From assembly GCA_002410325.1 (NCBI GenBank), contig DHRK01000002.1, positions 1-57,697 of the forward strand: DNA of 57,697 nt, given 5' to 3'. The DNA comes from Syntrophomonas sp. UBA5314 (GTDB taxonomy: Bacteria; Bacillota; Syntrophomonadia; Syntrophomonadales; Syntrophomonadaceae). The first letter of the stretch is position 1; each line of letters starts with the position of its first letter. A model generated the notes under the pieces. It saw nothing but the letters and a program-made list of their open reading frames with translations. It was not told the DNA's origin and made no database searches. Positions 35,624 to 43,434 of the stretch are shown one piece after another. The position numbers and the translations under genes were made by a program.

Positions 35624-37015
35624 CTACACCTTTGCCGCCGCCTCGGAAATTTTATGGGCAGGTCTCCAGATTTTCATTTTTTCAGCTTCCCGGATCAGCT
35701 CATCTCTGAATGCCGGATGAGCAATACTGATGAGCTGCTCGGCCCTATCCCAGATGGAACGGGCTTTCAAATTGACTTTTCCATACTCGGTTACCACCCA
35801 GTGCACCAGAGTGCGGGGCACGGTTACCGTGGCTCCGGTAGTCAGCAGAGGCCGAATCCTGGATTGAAGGTTGCCTTCCTTATCTTTATAGGTTGATTCA
35901 AAAGCCAGGAAGCTCTTGCCGTTTTTAGATTCATAGGCCCCGATGACAAAGTCGAGCTGGCCCCCGGTCCCCGATATCTGCCGCAGACCCTTCGATTCCG
36001 AACAAATCTGAGACAATAAATCGATTTCTAAAATGTTATTAATGGAAATAAAATTATCATTCAGGCGAATTCTAGAGGGGTCGTTGACATAGTCGACCGG
36101 ACAGGAAGCCAGGACGGGATTGTCATTCATAAAATCATAGGTATTCTTGCTGCCCAGGGCAAAAGTGTAGGTGGATTTAAAGCGATCAACGGCTTTCATT
36201 TTGTTGGTTATCTTCCCCGCCTCGTACATGGCTACGAAGGAGTCGCAAAACATTTCGCTCTGAATCCCCAAGTCCTTTAGTTCGGATTCGGCCAGCATCA
36301 TTCCAATCGTATTGGGCATGGAACCGATTCCCAATTGCAGGCAGGCCCCGTCGCTTATTTCTTCTACGATTAATTCAGCGATCTGTCGCTCGGCGGGGGT
36401 CGGTTCCTTGCTGTCCGGCAGCGTGAATATAGGAGTCTGCGAGCCTTCAATGATGAAATCTACGTCACTGATATGTATACATTCTTGAAAACCGCCCAGA
36501 CAGCGCGGAATATTGGGGTTCACTTCCACAACCCGGATTTTTGAGGCATGAGCAAAAGAATAATTATGTGAATTGGCTACGCCAAAATTAAAATATCCCG
36601 CTACGTCCATGGGCGCCACCTGGGCGCACCAAAAATCGGGCTGCCGGTGTTTGAAGGAATCCCAGAATCCAACGTAATTGGCTTCATGGTAACTAAATGG
36701 ATTGTGCACACAGAGGCCTTTGTCAGATAAGGCACGATCCATAGCCGTAAAATACCAGCTTCCATATTGGAAAGTTTTTTGTCCCGGATCTTTTAATATA
36801 ACCTCCGGAACAGGCGGAACGCCGCCCGTAGCTCTCACCTCAATACCTGCTAAACCGTCTTCTCCCGCTCGGGCACCCAGAGCCCGGTCAAAGTCAACCG
36901 GCTTGGTGGCGAATTGACCGTATTCGACGATCATCCCCGGCCTGACAAAACTGGCAGCCCTTTCGGCGGAAACCAGCTTTGATTTATACTCCTCTTGATA
37001 GGTCCCCAAAACCAT
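35624..37015 (-). CDS. Acetyl-CoA hydrolase/transferase family CoA-transferase (butyrate or 4-hydroxybutyrate type)
   Basis: About 463 residues. The family hallmark SGTGGQLDFVIGAYES forms the CoA-binding loop, and the catalytic Glu is probably in LGIQSEMFCD. It moves CoA between acetyl-CoA and an acid such as butyrate or 4-hydroxybutyrate, which would activate butyrate without ATP. The open frame extends to 37063, but the sigma54 promoter at 37053-37067 puts transcription start near 37041, so that start is excluded. AAAGGAGG lies one base before the ATG at 37015 and seven before a TTG at 37009, so the TTG may be the true start. It is the first gene of the C4 operon. Confidence 0.9.
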   Translation of the reverse strand: MVLGTYQEEYKSKLVSAERAASFVRPGMIVEYGQFATKPVDFDRALGARAGEDGLAGIEVRATGGVPPVPEVILKDPGQKTFQYGSWYFTAMDRALSDKGLCVHNPFSYHEANYVGFWDSFKHRQPDFWCAQVAPMDVAGYFNFGVANSHNYSFAHASKIRVVEVNPNIPRCLGGFQECIHISDVDFIIEGSQTPIFTLPDSKEPTPAERQIAELIVEEISDGACLQLGIGSMPNTIGMMLAESELKDLGIQSEMFCDSFVAMYEAGKITNKMKAVDRFKSTYTFALGSKNTYDFMNDNPVLASCPVDYVNDPSRIRLNDNFISINNILEIDLLSQICSESKGLRQISGTGGQLDFVIGAYESKNGKSFLAFESTYKDKEGNLQSRIRPLLTTGATVTVPRTLVHWVVTEYGKVNLKARSIWDRAEQLISIAHPAFRDELIREAEKMKIWRPAHKISEAAAKV

Positions 37016-37052
37016 TCCTCCTTTCTCACTCTTCGCACGACCATTATTATTT

Positions 37053-37067
37053 GCAAAGAGCATGCCA
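37053..37067 (-). promoter_or_regulatory. Sigma54 (-24/-12) promoter of the C4 acyl-CoA operon
   Basis: Minus strand TTGGCATGCTCTTTGCAAA has GG and GC ten bases apart, with TGGCAT and TTGCA matching the RpoN consensus. The predicted start is about 37041, 26-32 bases before the CoA-transferase start codon. It is nearly identical to the site at 44978. Confidence 0.85.
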
Positions 37068-37196
37068 ATCCCGTTTTATGGGGATTTATGAGATTTGGTG
37101 CGCTTATTTTTGTGTCCTTTTGGTAACAAACCATTGGAAAGCTAAAAGGAAGTGGTCATTTTTGAAGCCTCACAGCAAGGTTTTACTGGCTTTCGC

Positions 37197-37232
37197 AAAA
37201 TGAATCATCATTGTAACATGATGATTCATTTT
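37197..37232 (-). promoter_or_regulatory. Palindromic upstream activator site for the C4 operon promoter
   Basis: Perfect 14-base inverted arms (AAAATGAATCATCA and TGATGATTCATTTT) around TTGTAACA, centred about 155 bases upstream of the sigma54 promoter, the usual enhancer distance. The central TGTAAC word recurs as palindromes near the promoter of the adjacent activator gene, so one or both PAS activators are likely binders. A hairpin role in RNA cannot be excluded. Confidence 0.55.
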
Positions 37233-37333
37233 GGTCAGAATTCATTCATTGGATTATGAGACATCTTAACTAAAGCAGCTTTGTGAAAAAAAATAATCTG
37301 TATAGTAAATATTGGCCTGAAAAGCAGCCCTCT

Positions 37334-37367
37334 AAAAAGCCCCGCGGCAGGTTTATATGCGCGGGGC
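37334..37367 (-). terminator. Intrinsic terminator of the first PAS activator gene
   Basis: Minus strand GCCCCGCG (37367-37360) pairs with CGCGGGGC (37346-37339), followed by TTTTT and TAGAG. It lies about 118 bases past the stop at 37485 and insulates the C4 operon. Confidence 0.85.
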
Positions 37368-37484
37368 GTATAACAATAGGATTTGCATATTCCATCCGTT
37401 CACTAAATGTTTTGCGCCATAGTTGTGTCTTTGGTCAAATATTTCATGCCTATCCTCCCCATGTTTTATTTTCACTTTAGTCAA

Positions 37485-38885
37485 TTACATATTGGGTTCA
37501 CATTGTTTCCGTTTTAACAAGTCATGTTTTTTCATCTTGCGGTATAATTGAGTCCGGTTAATACCCAGCATTTCCGACGCCCTATTGCGGTTCCAGCCTA
37601 CCGCCCCCAGGACCTTGAGGAGCTGCTCTTTTTCCGCATTATGAATAGCCGCTTCAAGCCCCTGGCTCTGATTCACCTGCCTGGTTTCTAGTTCGGCGGC
37701 AAATTCGGGGGGCAAATGCTCCAGACGAATTATGCCATTTCCGGCAATCAGGCAGGCTCTCTGTATAACATTTCTCAATTCCCTCACATTGCCCGGCCAT
37801 TGATACCTGGAAAACAGGTCCAGTACGCTGCTGTCTACTCTAATTACATTGGTTCCCAATTCGCTGTTGCTATTGTCAATCAGATGATCGCAGATAAGCG
37901 GGATATCATCAATGCGATCGCGCAGAGGCGGTATCCTCAATTGAAACGCGTTTATTCTATAATACAGGTCTTCTCGAAACCGTTTTTCTTTGATCAGCTC
38001 GCCCAAATCGGCACTGGTGGCGCTCAACACTCTGACGTCGATATAAGACAGGTCGGTTCCTCCGACATGGTCGATTTCCCCTTCCTGAAGGACCCGCAGT
38101 AATTTGGCCTGGATATGATAGGGAAGTTCATTGATTTCATCTAAAAAGATGGTTCCTCCGTTGGCCAGCTCAAACTTCCCTGGCTTTCCTCCCTTTCGGG
38201 CTCCGGAAAAGGCTCCTTCCTCGTAGCCAAACAGCTCCGATTCCACCAGATTCTCGGGTATGCTGGCGCAATTCACCCGGATAAAGGGGCGGTCCCTTCG
38301 GGGGCTGGCCTGATGAATGGCATGGGCAAACAGCTCTTTGCCGGTCCCGGTTTCTCCCAGAATAAGCACCGGAGTCCGGGCCTTGACCATAGGCTCGGCG
38401 CTCTGTTTAGTAGCCATGATGGCCTGACTGGCTCCAATGATAGTATCAAAGGAATATTTAGCCCCGGATAGTTTGCGCAGCTGGTTTTTGTAGTACTGCA
38501 GTTCACGTCCCATACTTCCGACCCGCGCCGCAAATTTGCGAGCTTCATCTAAATAACGAAAGACGCAGACGGCCACCGCGCCGACAACCTCCCCTTCGGC
38601 GACGATTGGATAACGGCAAACGAAAACCGTCTCCGCCCCGGCCTGCCAGAGGTCGATATAGATGGGCTTTCCTGTGTTAATTACTTCCATCATCCGGCTG
38701 TCCGGGAATACGTCCAGCACATATTTACCGACCACGCATTCTTTGGGCAATCCGGCAACTTCAGCATAATTATCGGTATAGACAACTATGCGGCCTGTTT
38801 CGTCAACTACCAGAGCCCCATCAAATCCATTGAGGACCGTGTCCAGGGTCTTAAAATCAATGTAAGATCTGGCCTGTAGTTTCAT
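37485..38885 (-). CDS. Sigma54-dependent activator, PAS-AAA-Fis type, copy 1
   Basis: 466 residues: PAS domain (about 10-115), sigma54-interaction AAA+ domain (about 155-390; Walker A GETGTGKE, Walker B GGTIFLDEINEL) and a Fis-type HTH (RASEMLGINRTQLYRKMKKH). The sigma54-contact loop reads GAFSGA in place of the canonical GAFTGA. It should open RpoN promoters in response to a PAS signal. It has its own sigma54 promoter at 38922 and upstream TGTAAC sites, which suggests autoregulation or cascade control by its neighbour. It is a close paralog of the protein encoded at 39097-40467. Likely target is the C4 operon next door. Confidence 0.93.
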   Translation of the reverse strand: MKLQARSYIDFKTLDTVLNGFDGALVVDETGRIVVYTDNYAEVAGLPKECVVGKYVLDVFPDSRMMEVINTGKPIYIDLWQAGAETVFVCRYPIVAEGEVVGAVAVCVFRYLDEARKFAARVGSMGRELQYYKNQLRKLSGAKYSFDTIIGASQAIMATKQSAEPMVKARTPVLILGETGTGKELFAHAIHQASPRRDRPFIRVNCASIPENLVESELFGYEEGAFSGARKGGKPGKFELANGGTIFLDEINELPYHIQAKLLRVLQEGEIDHVGGTDLSYIDVRVLSATSADLGELIKEKRFREDLYYRINAFQLRIPPLRDRIDDIPLICDHLIDNSNSELGTNVIRVDSSVLDLFSRYQWPGNVRELRNVIQRACLIAGNGIIRLEHLPPEFAAELETRQVNQSQGLEAAIHNAEKEQLLKVLGAVGWNRNRASEMLGINRTQLYRKMKKHDLLKRKQCEPNM

Positions 38886-38921
38886 TTTTTCTACCCCCCT
38901 TATCTTCCACCTTTCTTTAAA

Positions 38922-38936
38922 GCAATTTGTATGCCA
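38922..38936 (-). promoter_or_regulatory. Sigma54 promoter of activator copy 1
   Basis: Minus strand TTGGCATACAAATTGCTTT has GG and GC ten bases apart and both TGGCAT and TTGC. It lies about 37 bases upstream of the activator start codon. The -24 half is the same as at 37053 and 44978; the centre differs. Confidence 0.8.
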
Positions 38937-38989
38937 AGCATTTAAACCCCCATTTTCAGGGCAAACGGCAGATTAATGCGCATCATTTT

Positions 38990-39097
38990 TGTAACATTAC
39001 TTTTATGGCAAAAAGAAAAAACTTGCTTTTGATATACACAAAAACAAGTTTTCATTTCATGCTGCGGAATCGTTACACCGTGTTACAAAAATGTAAC
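38990..39097 (-). promoter_or_regulatory. TGTAAC repeat cluster upstream of activator copy 1
   Basis: TGTAAC or its complement occurs at 38990-38995, 39072-39077, 39082-39087 and 39092-39097. The last two form a palindrome (GTTACA, AAAA, TGTAAC). The cluster ends about 160 bases upstream of the sigma54 promoter and shares its core with the palindrome at 37197. It is a probable enhancer site for a sigma54 activator. Confidence 0.5.
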
Positions 39098-40467
39098 TAT
39101 AGCAGACCGTGCTTTTTCATCTTCCGGTACAACTGGGTGCGATTAACCCCCAGTACCTGCGCCGCTTTATTACGATTCCCGGCCACCTGGTTCAGCACTT
39201 TTTGAATCTGTTCCTTTTCCGCTTTGAGAACTATTGATTCCAGATTTTCATCAGGCCAGGTATCCGAAGCAAGCATCGTTGCAAACCCGGGGGGGAGATG
39301 ATCTACGCGGATACTTCCGGAACCGGCCACCAGGCAGCATCTCTGAATGACATTTCTCAGCTCGCGAACATTTCCCGGCCAGTGATGTCCGGAGAAAGCC
39401 TCCAGCACTTCCCCGGAGACCGCCTCGACGGAAGTGCCCAGTTCACAATTGCTAAAATTGATAAAGTGTTCGCAGAGCAGCGGAATATCTTCCCTTCTAT
39501 CCCTCAACGGAGGAACCATGAGCTGAAAGGCGCCGATTCTATAGTACAGATCTTCGCGAAAGCGCTTTTCTCTGATCAACTGCGTGAGGTCGGCGCTGGT
39601 GGCGCTCAACACCCTTACGTCTACATAGGACAGTTCCGTGCCGCCCACGTGATCTACTTCGCCTTCCTGCAATACCCTCAAAAGCTTGGCCTGGACCCCG
39701 TAGGGCAGTTCATTTATTTCATCCAAAAAAATGGTTCCACCGTTGGCTAATTCAAACTTGCCCGGTTTGCCCCCTTTTCGGGCCCCCGAAAAAGCGCCTT
39801 CTTCATACCCGAACAGTTCGGATTCAACCAGGTTTTCCGGTATGCTGGCGCAGTTTACCCTGATGAAAGGCCGGTCCCGCCTCGGCCCGGCCTGGTGTAC
39901 GGCATGGGCGAACAGTTCTTTCCCGGTGCCGGTTTCACCCAGGATCAATACCGGGGTCGGGGCTTTGACCATGTGCAGGGCACTGTTTTTGGCTGTAAGG
40001 ATCGCCCCGCTGTTGCCCAGAATTGTATCAAAGGAATATCGGGCTCCCGACAACTTCAGTAATTGGGATTTATAGTATTTTAATTCCTGGTTCATATTGG
40101 ATACCCATTGGGCGAAACGTTTGGCTTCATCCAAATAGCGAAAAACACTTAGACCTATCGCCCCGATGATCTTGCCTTCTGAAGTTATGGGATAGCGGGA
40201 AACAAAAACCGTTTCATAGCCTGTATTCCACAAATCAATATAGATTGGCCGGCCGGTATTGATTACCTCCAGCAATTTGCTATTAGGGAATACCTCCAGA
40301 ACATACTTTCCCAGTAATTCTTGCTTTGGCTTATGAACCGCGTTCGCATAATTTTCAGTGCACACGACTATATTGCCCTTGGCGTCTATTACCAGAGCTC
40401 CATCAAATCCGCCCAGAACAGTGTCCAAGGCTTGTAAAATCTCTACGGAAAGCGATTCCAGTTTCAT
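39097..40467 (-). CDS. Sigma54-dependent activator, PAS-AAA-Fis type, copy 2
   Basis: 456 residues with the same order as copy 1: PAS (about 10-115), AAA+ with Walker A GETGTGKE and Walker B GGTIFLDEINEL, variant loop GAFSGA, and Fis-type HTH (KAAQVLGVNRTQLYRKMKKH). Long stretches of the AAA+ domain are identical to copy 1, so the pair arose by duplication; the PAS domains are more diverged, suggesting different cues. GAGGTG precedes the ATG. A TATAAT at 40509-40504 (minus strand) with a weak -35 suggests a housekeeping promoter, so this copy may be constitutive and drive the sigma54-dependent copy 1. Confidence 0.92.
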   Translation of the reverse strand: MKLESLSVEILQALDTVLGGFDGALVIDAKGNIVVCTENYANAVHKPKQELLGKYVLEVFPNSKLLEVINTGRPIYIDLWNTGYETVFVSRYPITSEGKIIGAIGLSVFRYLDEAKRFAQWVSNMNQELKYYKSQLLKLSGARYSFDTILGNSGAILTAKNSALHMVKAPTPVLILGETGTGKELFAHAVHQAGPRRDRPFIRVNCASIPENLVESELFGYEEGAFSGARKGGKPGKFELANGGTIFLDEINELPYGVQAKLLRVLQEGEVDHVGGTELSYVDVRVLSATSADLTQLIREKRFREDLYYRIGAFQLMVPPLRDRREDIPLLCEHFINFSNCELGTSVEAVSGEVLEAFSGHHWPGNVRELRNVIQRCCLVAGSGSIRVDHLPPGFATMLASDTWPDENLESIVLKAEKEQIQKVLNQVAGNRNKAAQVLGVNRTQLYRKMKKHGLL

Positions 40468-40548
40468 CTGCGCACCTCGTTGCCCAGCATCCCTTATTAG
40501 CTTATTATAACGAAAACAGGAGCTTCTTTTAAAAGAGTACTTTAAATC

Positions 40549-40655
40549 CGTGGAGAATCGCCATGCAGGACCATGAAACGTTTGCAGGCTTTAAACAGAA
40601 GATGATCGATGATAATGAGAAGCAATATGCCAAGAGGCAACGTGACAGACCGTGA
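40549..40655 (+). pseudogene. Remnant of a TipA-like MerR regulator gene
   Basis: About 30 codons (RIAMQDHETFAGFKQKMI then DDNEKQYAKRQ) match the middle of the intact regulator encoded at 49108-49872 (RIAMQDNEKFEGFKQKMI then DDNEKKYGQ), with DNA similarity as well. The frame ends at TGA 40653. There is no HTH part and no ligand-binding C-terminus, so it is a decayed fragment. It lies in the 322-base gap between activator copy 2 and the 4-hydroxybutyrate operon. Next to it CGTGACA (40641) and TGTCACG form a stem around a G-rich segment. Confidence 0.75.
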
Positions 40656-40700
40656 GAGGGGGGGGCCCTTGTCACGCCCTATTCTGAAATACATATATAA

Positions 40701-40744
40701 AAAGACGGTAATGGTTTTATCAGGTAGCTATTTTACCATTACCG
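40701..40744 (-). terminator. Intrinsic terminator of the 4-hydroxybutyryl-CoA dehydratase operon
   Basis: Minus strand CGGTAATGGT (40744-40735) pairs perfectly with ACCATTACCG (40715-40706), followed by TCTTTTTATATA. It lies about 46 bases after the stop of the last gene. Confidence 0.85.
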
Positions 40745-40789
40745 CCGAATATTTAGGACCTTTTGCAGGTAGCGCCATATATTTAATGC

Positions 40790-41578
40790 TTAGAACTTGC
40801 CGTGTCTGCCCACGCCGGCCGTAAACTTGGAAGCGCCTTTAACCGTCTCGCCGCTTACCATGACGATTTCATATCCTTTTAGAAACTCTTGTTCCATGGC
40901 ATCCTGGAAATTCATATTAAAACCTTCATAAACAGCCTGCCGGTCACTGAGCATACATTGACGCGGGAAGGCAGCTATTTGTTCAGCCAGCTTTTCGGCT
41001 TCTGACCGAGCAGTGCCCGGTTCCACCACCCGGTTGGCAAGTCCTATTTGCAGGGCCTCATCAGCATTAACCGGCCGACCCGTCAGGATCAAATCCATGG
41101 CCCGGCTCAGGCCGATCAAACGCGGCAAACGCTGAGTGCCGCCGTCAATCAAAGGAACCCCGAATCTGCGGCAGAATACCCCGAATATGGCATCCTTCTC
41201 CATCACACGCAGATCACACCATAAAGCCAGTTCCATCCCACCAGCTACCGCATAGCCTGAAACAGCCGCAATAACCGGTTTGGAAAGCTGCATCCGTGAG
41301 GGCCCCATCGGTCCGTCTTTGGTCATGTCTTTATCCATCCTATTGGCAGGACCATCAGGATCACCGACATGAACGGCATCTTTTAAATCAGCTCCAGCGC
41401 AAAAGGTTCCTCCGGTGCCGTATAGTACGGCCACCGCATAATTGGGATCGTTATCGAAAGCACGGAAAGCGTCTGCCATCTGATCGGCTGTTTTGCGATT
41501 GACGCAGTTTTTAATTTCCGGCCGGTTAATGATTACTGTGTAGACAGCTCCTTTGGTTTCAACCAGTACTTCACTCAT
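40790..41578 (-). CDS. Crotonase-family protein lacking the second catalytic Glu
   Basis: 262 residues of the crotonase fold (TFCAGADLKDAV oxyanion strand; GYAVAGGMELALWCD with the first Glu). Where hydratases have PEVxLG, this one reads CRRFGVPLIDGGTQRLPRL, so the second Glu is absent. That argues against ordinary enoyl-CoA hydration and for isomerase, hydrolase or another CoA-ester reaction. It is the last gene of the operon with 4-hydroxybutyryl-CoA dehydratase and CoA-transferase. GAGGAG precedes the ATG. The RRFGVPLIDGGT form is a known subgroup without an assigned reaction as far as I can say. Confidence 0.85.
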   Translation of the reverse strand: MSEVLVETKGAVYTVIINRPEIKNCVNRKTADQMADAFRAFDNDPNYAVAVLYGTGGTFCAGADLKDAVHVGDPDGPANRMDKDMTKDGPMGPSRMQLSKPVIAAVSGYAVAGGMELALWCDLRVMEKDAIFGVFCRRFGVPLIDGGTQRLPRLIGLSRAMDLILTGRPVNADEALQIGLANRVVEPGTARSEAEKLAEQIAAFPRQCMLSDRQAVYEGFNMNFQDAMEQEFLKGYEIVMVSGETVKGASKFTAGVGRHGKF

Positions 41579-41617
41579 AATTAACTGCTCCTCTCTAGAA
41601 AAGGCCTGACACGACTA

Positions 41618-42415
41618 CTATCTGGTTTTGTAAACGTTCAGAGGATCAACTTTGGTGCGTAATACAGTCAATTCTTCCCCGGTAATCCAATCAGCCTCTC
41701 TGGCCCTTGACACATCCAGGTTAAACCCGGTGTTGTCCAGAATCTGTTCGATGGTAACCCCGGGATAGTATTCATCAAGATAGGCTTCTTTGGTTTTCTC
41801 ATCAAACTTCATTATTCCCAGATTGGTAATGATAGCGGCAGGGCCTCCGGTAAGTCCCAGCGTTTCCCTGGGAACCCAGGGGCGTTCGCCTTTGGTGTTA
41901 TCCGGAGCCACCCAACCCGGAGTCGTTACATAATCCACTTGATTGACAAAAGTACGTTTGCTCTGAGCGCAGACTATAAACGTATGCGCACAATAACATC
42001 CAATATCCACGGCGCCGCCGCTGCCTGCAATCCGGAATTTAGGATTATCGATGGGCCCGATCTGGGTAGTGTTAATATTTCCATATTTGTCAACCTGCGC
42101 TGCCCCCAGAAAACCGATTTCGACCCGGCCGCGTTTAGGGCCGGATAAGGCAAAACCGTTGTCAAGCTGCGCAGAACACCCGTAACTTATGCGTCCGCCA
42201 AAGAGCGAAAAAGGTATTTCTGCTATTATAGCGTCGAATGACCCATTTTCAATGATGCTTTTTAGCCCGCTGCACCACAGATGTTTGGCTACCTGCGACG
42301 CTAAAACCGGAAGGCCTATTCCAATTAAGGCCTGTTTGCTATCAAAAGGCTTCAGTTGCCTGGCAGCATAGATGACCATTTTTTCCTGAGCTGAAATCTG
42401 TAAATTTTCAGACAT
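41618..42415 (-). CDS. CoA-transferase subunit B (glutaconate CoA-transferase type)
   Basis: 265 residues. The fold and motif order match GctB-like subunits (GIGLPVLASQVAKHL, then SIIENGSFDA, whose Glu corresponds to the catalytic Glu of LIYESG in the family, then VDYVTTPGWVA). With the preceding subunit it would move CoA from acetyl-CoA or another donor onto a carboxylic acid. Context points to 4-hydroxybutyrate. It starts 15 bases after subunit A with GGGGGG before the ATG. Confidence 0.88.
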   Translation of the reverse strand: MSENLQISAQEKMVIYAARQLKPFDSKQALIGIGLPVLASQVAKHLWCSGLKSIIENGSFDAIIAEIPFSLFGGRISYGCSAQLDNGFALSGPKRGRVEIGFLGAAQVDKYGNINTTQIGPIDNPKFRIAGSGGAVDIGCYCAHTFIVCAQSKRTFVNQVDYVTTPGWVAPDNTKGERPWVPRETLGLTGGPAAIITNLGIMKFDEKTKEAYLDEYYPGVTIEQILDNTGFNLDVSRAREADWITGEELTVLRTKVDPLNVYKTR

Positions 42416-42430
42416 TGTTATGCCCCCCTT

Positions 42431-43405
42431 TTAACCTAATTGTTCAATGCTGGTGCGTGGCTTGAATCCATAAGGCTCCACCGCTTTAAGCTGCATCATT
42501 TTGGCGGCTCCGATTTTTTCGAGGTACGCATTATTATCGGGGAGGCTATAGATCCATTCGTCAGACCATTTTGCCAGGTCCTCTTCAGTTCGGGCGGATT
42601 TCTGATAGGTAAACAGGGCTTCCATATCCATATCATAATAACCGGGTAACGCCGTGGGGTGCGCCCCCCATGGAACGTGAACGATCATATCTACTTGAGT
42701 GGTGGGAATGTTATTGCGATTGGGGTCTCTCCTTAAATAAGATTCGGGTACGATTTCTTCGGCCGTGATAATTACCTTGTCGGCGGCAAAAGCTGCATAA
42801 ACATCCAGGCCCTGCGTTCCTTCAATTCGCACCGTTCCTTCATTGCCGACTTTGCCCACATGAATAATGGCCACATTGGGTCTCAGGGCGGGAACCAGAA
42901 CTACCGTTTCATGCTCTGGGGAGAAGGGATTTTCAGTAAAGATGTATTTCTTGGCGCCTATTCTCTCCGGTTCGCGGGCCAGGGCTCTTAATTGCTCACT
43001 AAAATCATAGTTGGGATTAATAATATCCGACCCTATGCAGTAAGGAGACGCTACATACGGAAGGCCCAGCGCCGGTGCCATAAGCTGCAGCTGGCAATCG
43101 ACGTGGCCAAACTCATCAACTACCAGTTCATTCTTAGCTAAAGCGCGATGCAGGCAGGGAGCTTTGCCAAAAACGCCCAGGTGAGTATAACAACCTCTGA
43201 TTCCTTTAATGCAGCCCGCCCCTACTAAAAAATCTTCAACCGAGAGAAACGATAAAGTGATAAGGTTTTTCTTCTGCTGTCTTGCCAGTTCGCGCATAGC
43301 GGCTACCGGACGTCGACCGTCAACGATACCCCCGAAAAAAACGATATCACCATCCTGAATGATGGATACCGCATCTTTTAAGCTGACCATTTTATTCGCT
43401 GCCAT
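42431..43405 (-). CDS. CoA-transferase subunit A (glutaconate CoA-transferase type)
   Basis: 324 residues of the GctA-like alpha subunit (DAVSIIQDGDIVFFGGIV ... LSVEDFLVGAGCIKGIRG ... LPYVASPYCIGSDI). It partners subunit B encoded directly downstream. AAGGAGG precedes the ATG, and 29 bases separate it from the dehydratase gene. The specificity is not readable; since the operon carries a true 4-hydroxybutyryl-CoA dehydratase, 4-hydroxybutyrate is the leading candidate. Confidence 0.88.
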   Translation of the reverse strand: MAANKMVSLKDAVSIIQDGDIVFFGGIVDGRRPVAAMRELARQQKKNLITLSFLSVEDFLVGAGCIKGIRGCYTHLGVFGKAPCLHRALAKNELVVDEFGHVDCQLQLMAPALGLPYVASPYCIGSDIINPNYDFSEQLRALAREPERIGAKKYIFTENPFSPEHETVVLVPALRPNVAIIHVGKVGNEGTVRIEGTQGLDVYAAFAADKVIITAEEIVPESYLRRDPNRNNIPTTQVDMIVHVPWGAHPTALPGYYDMDMEALFTYQKSARTEEDLAKWSDEWIYSLPDNNAYLEKIGAAKMMQLKAVEPYGFKPRTSIEQLG

Positions 43406-43434
43406 TTTATATACCTCCTTGCCTAGCCAAATAA

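Noticed and set aside
37053..37063. ATG at 37063 as start of the CoA-transferase
   Set aside because: The codon lies inside the sigma54 promoter, upstream of the predicted transcription start; the ATG/TTG at 37015/37009 follow AAAGGAGG.
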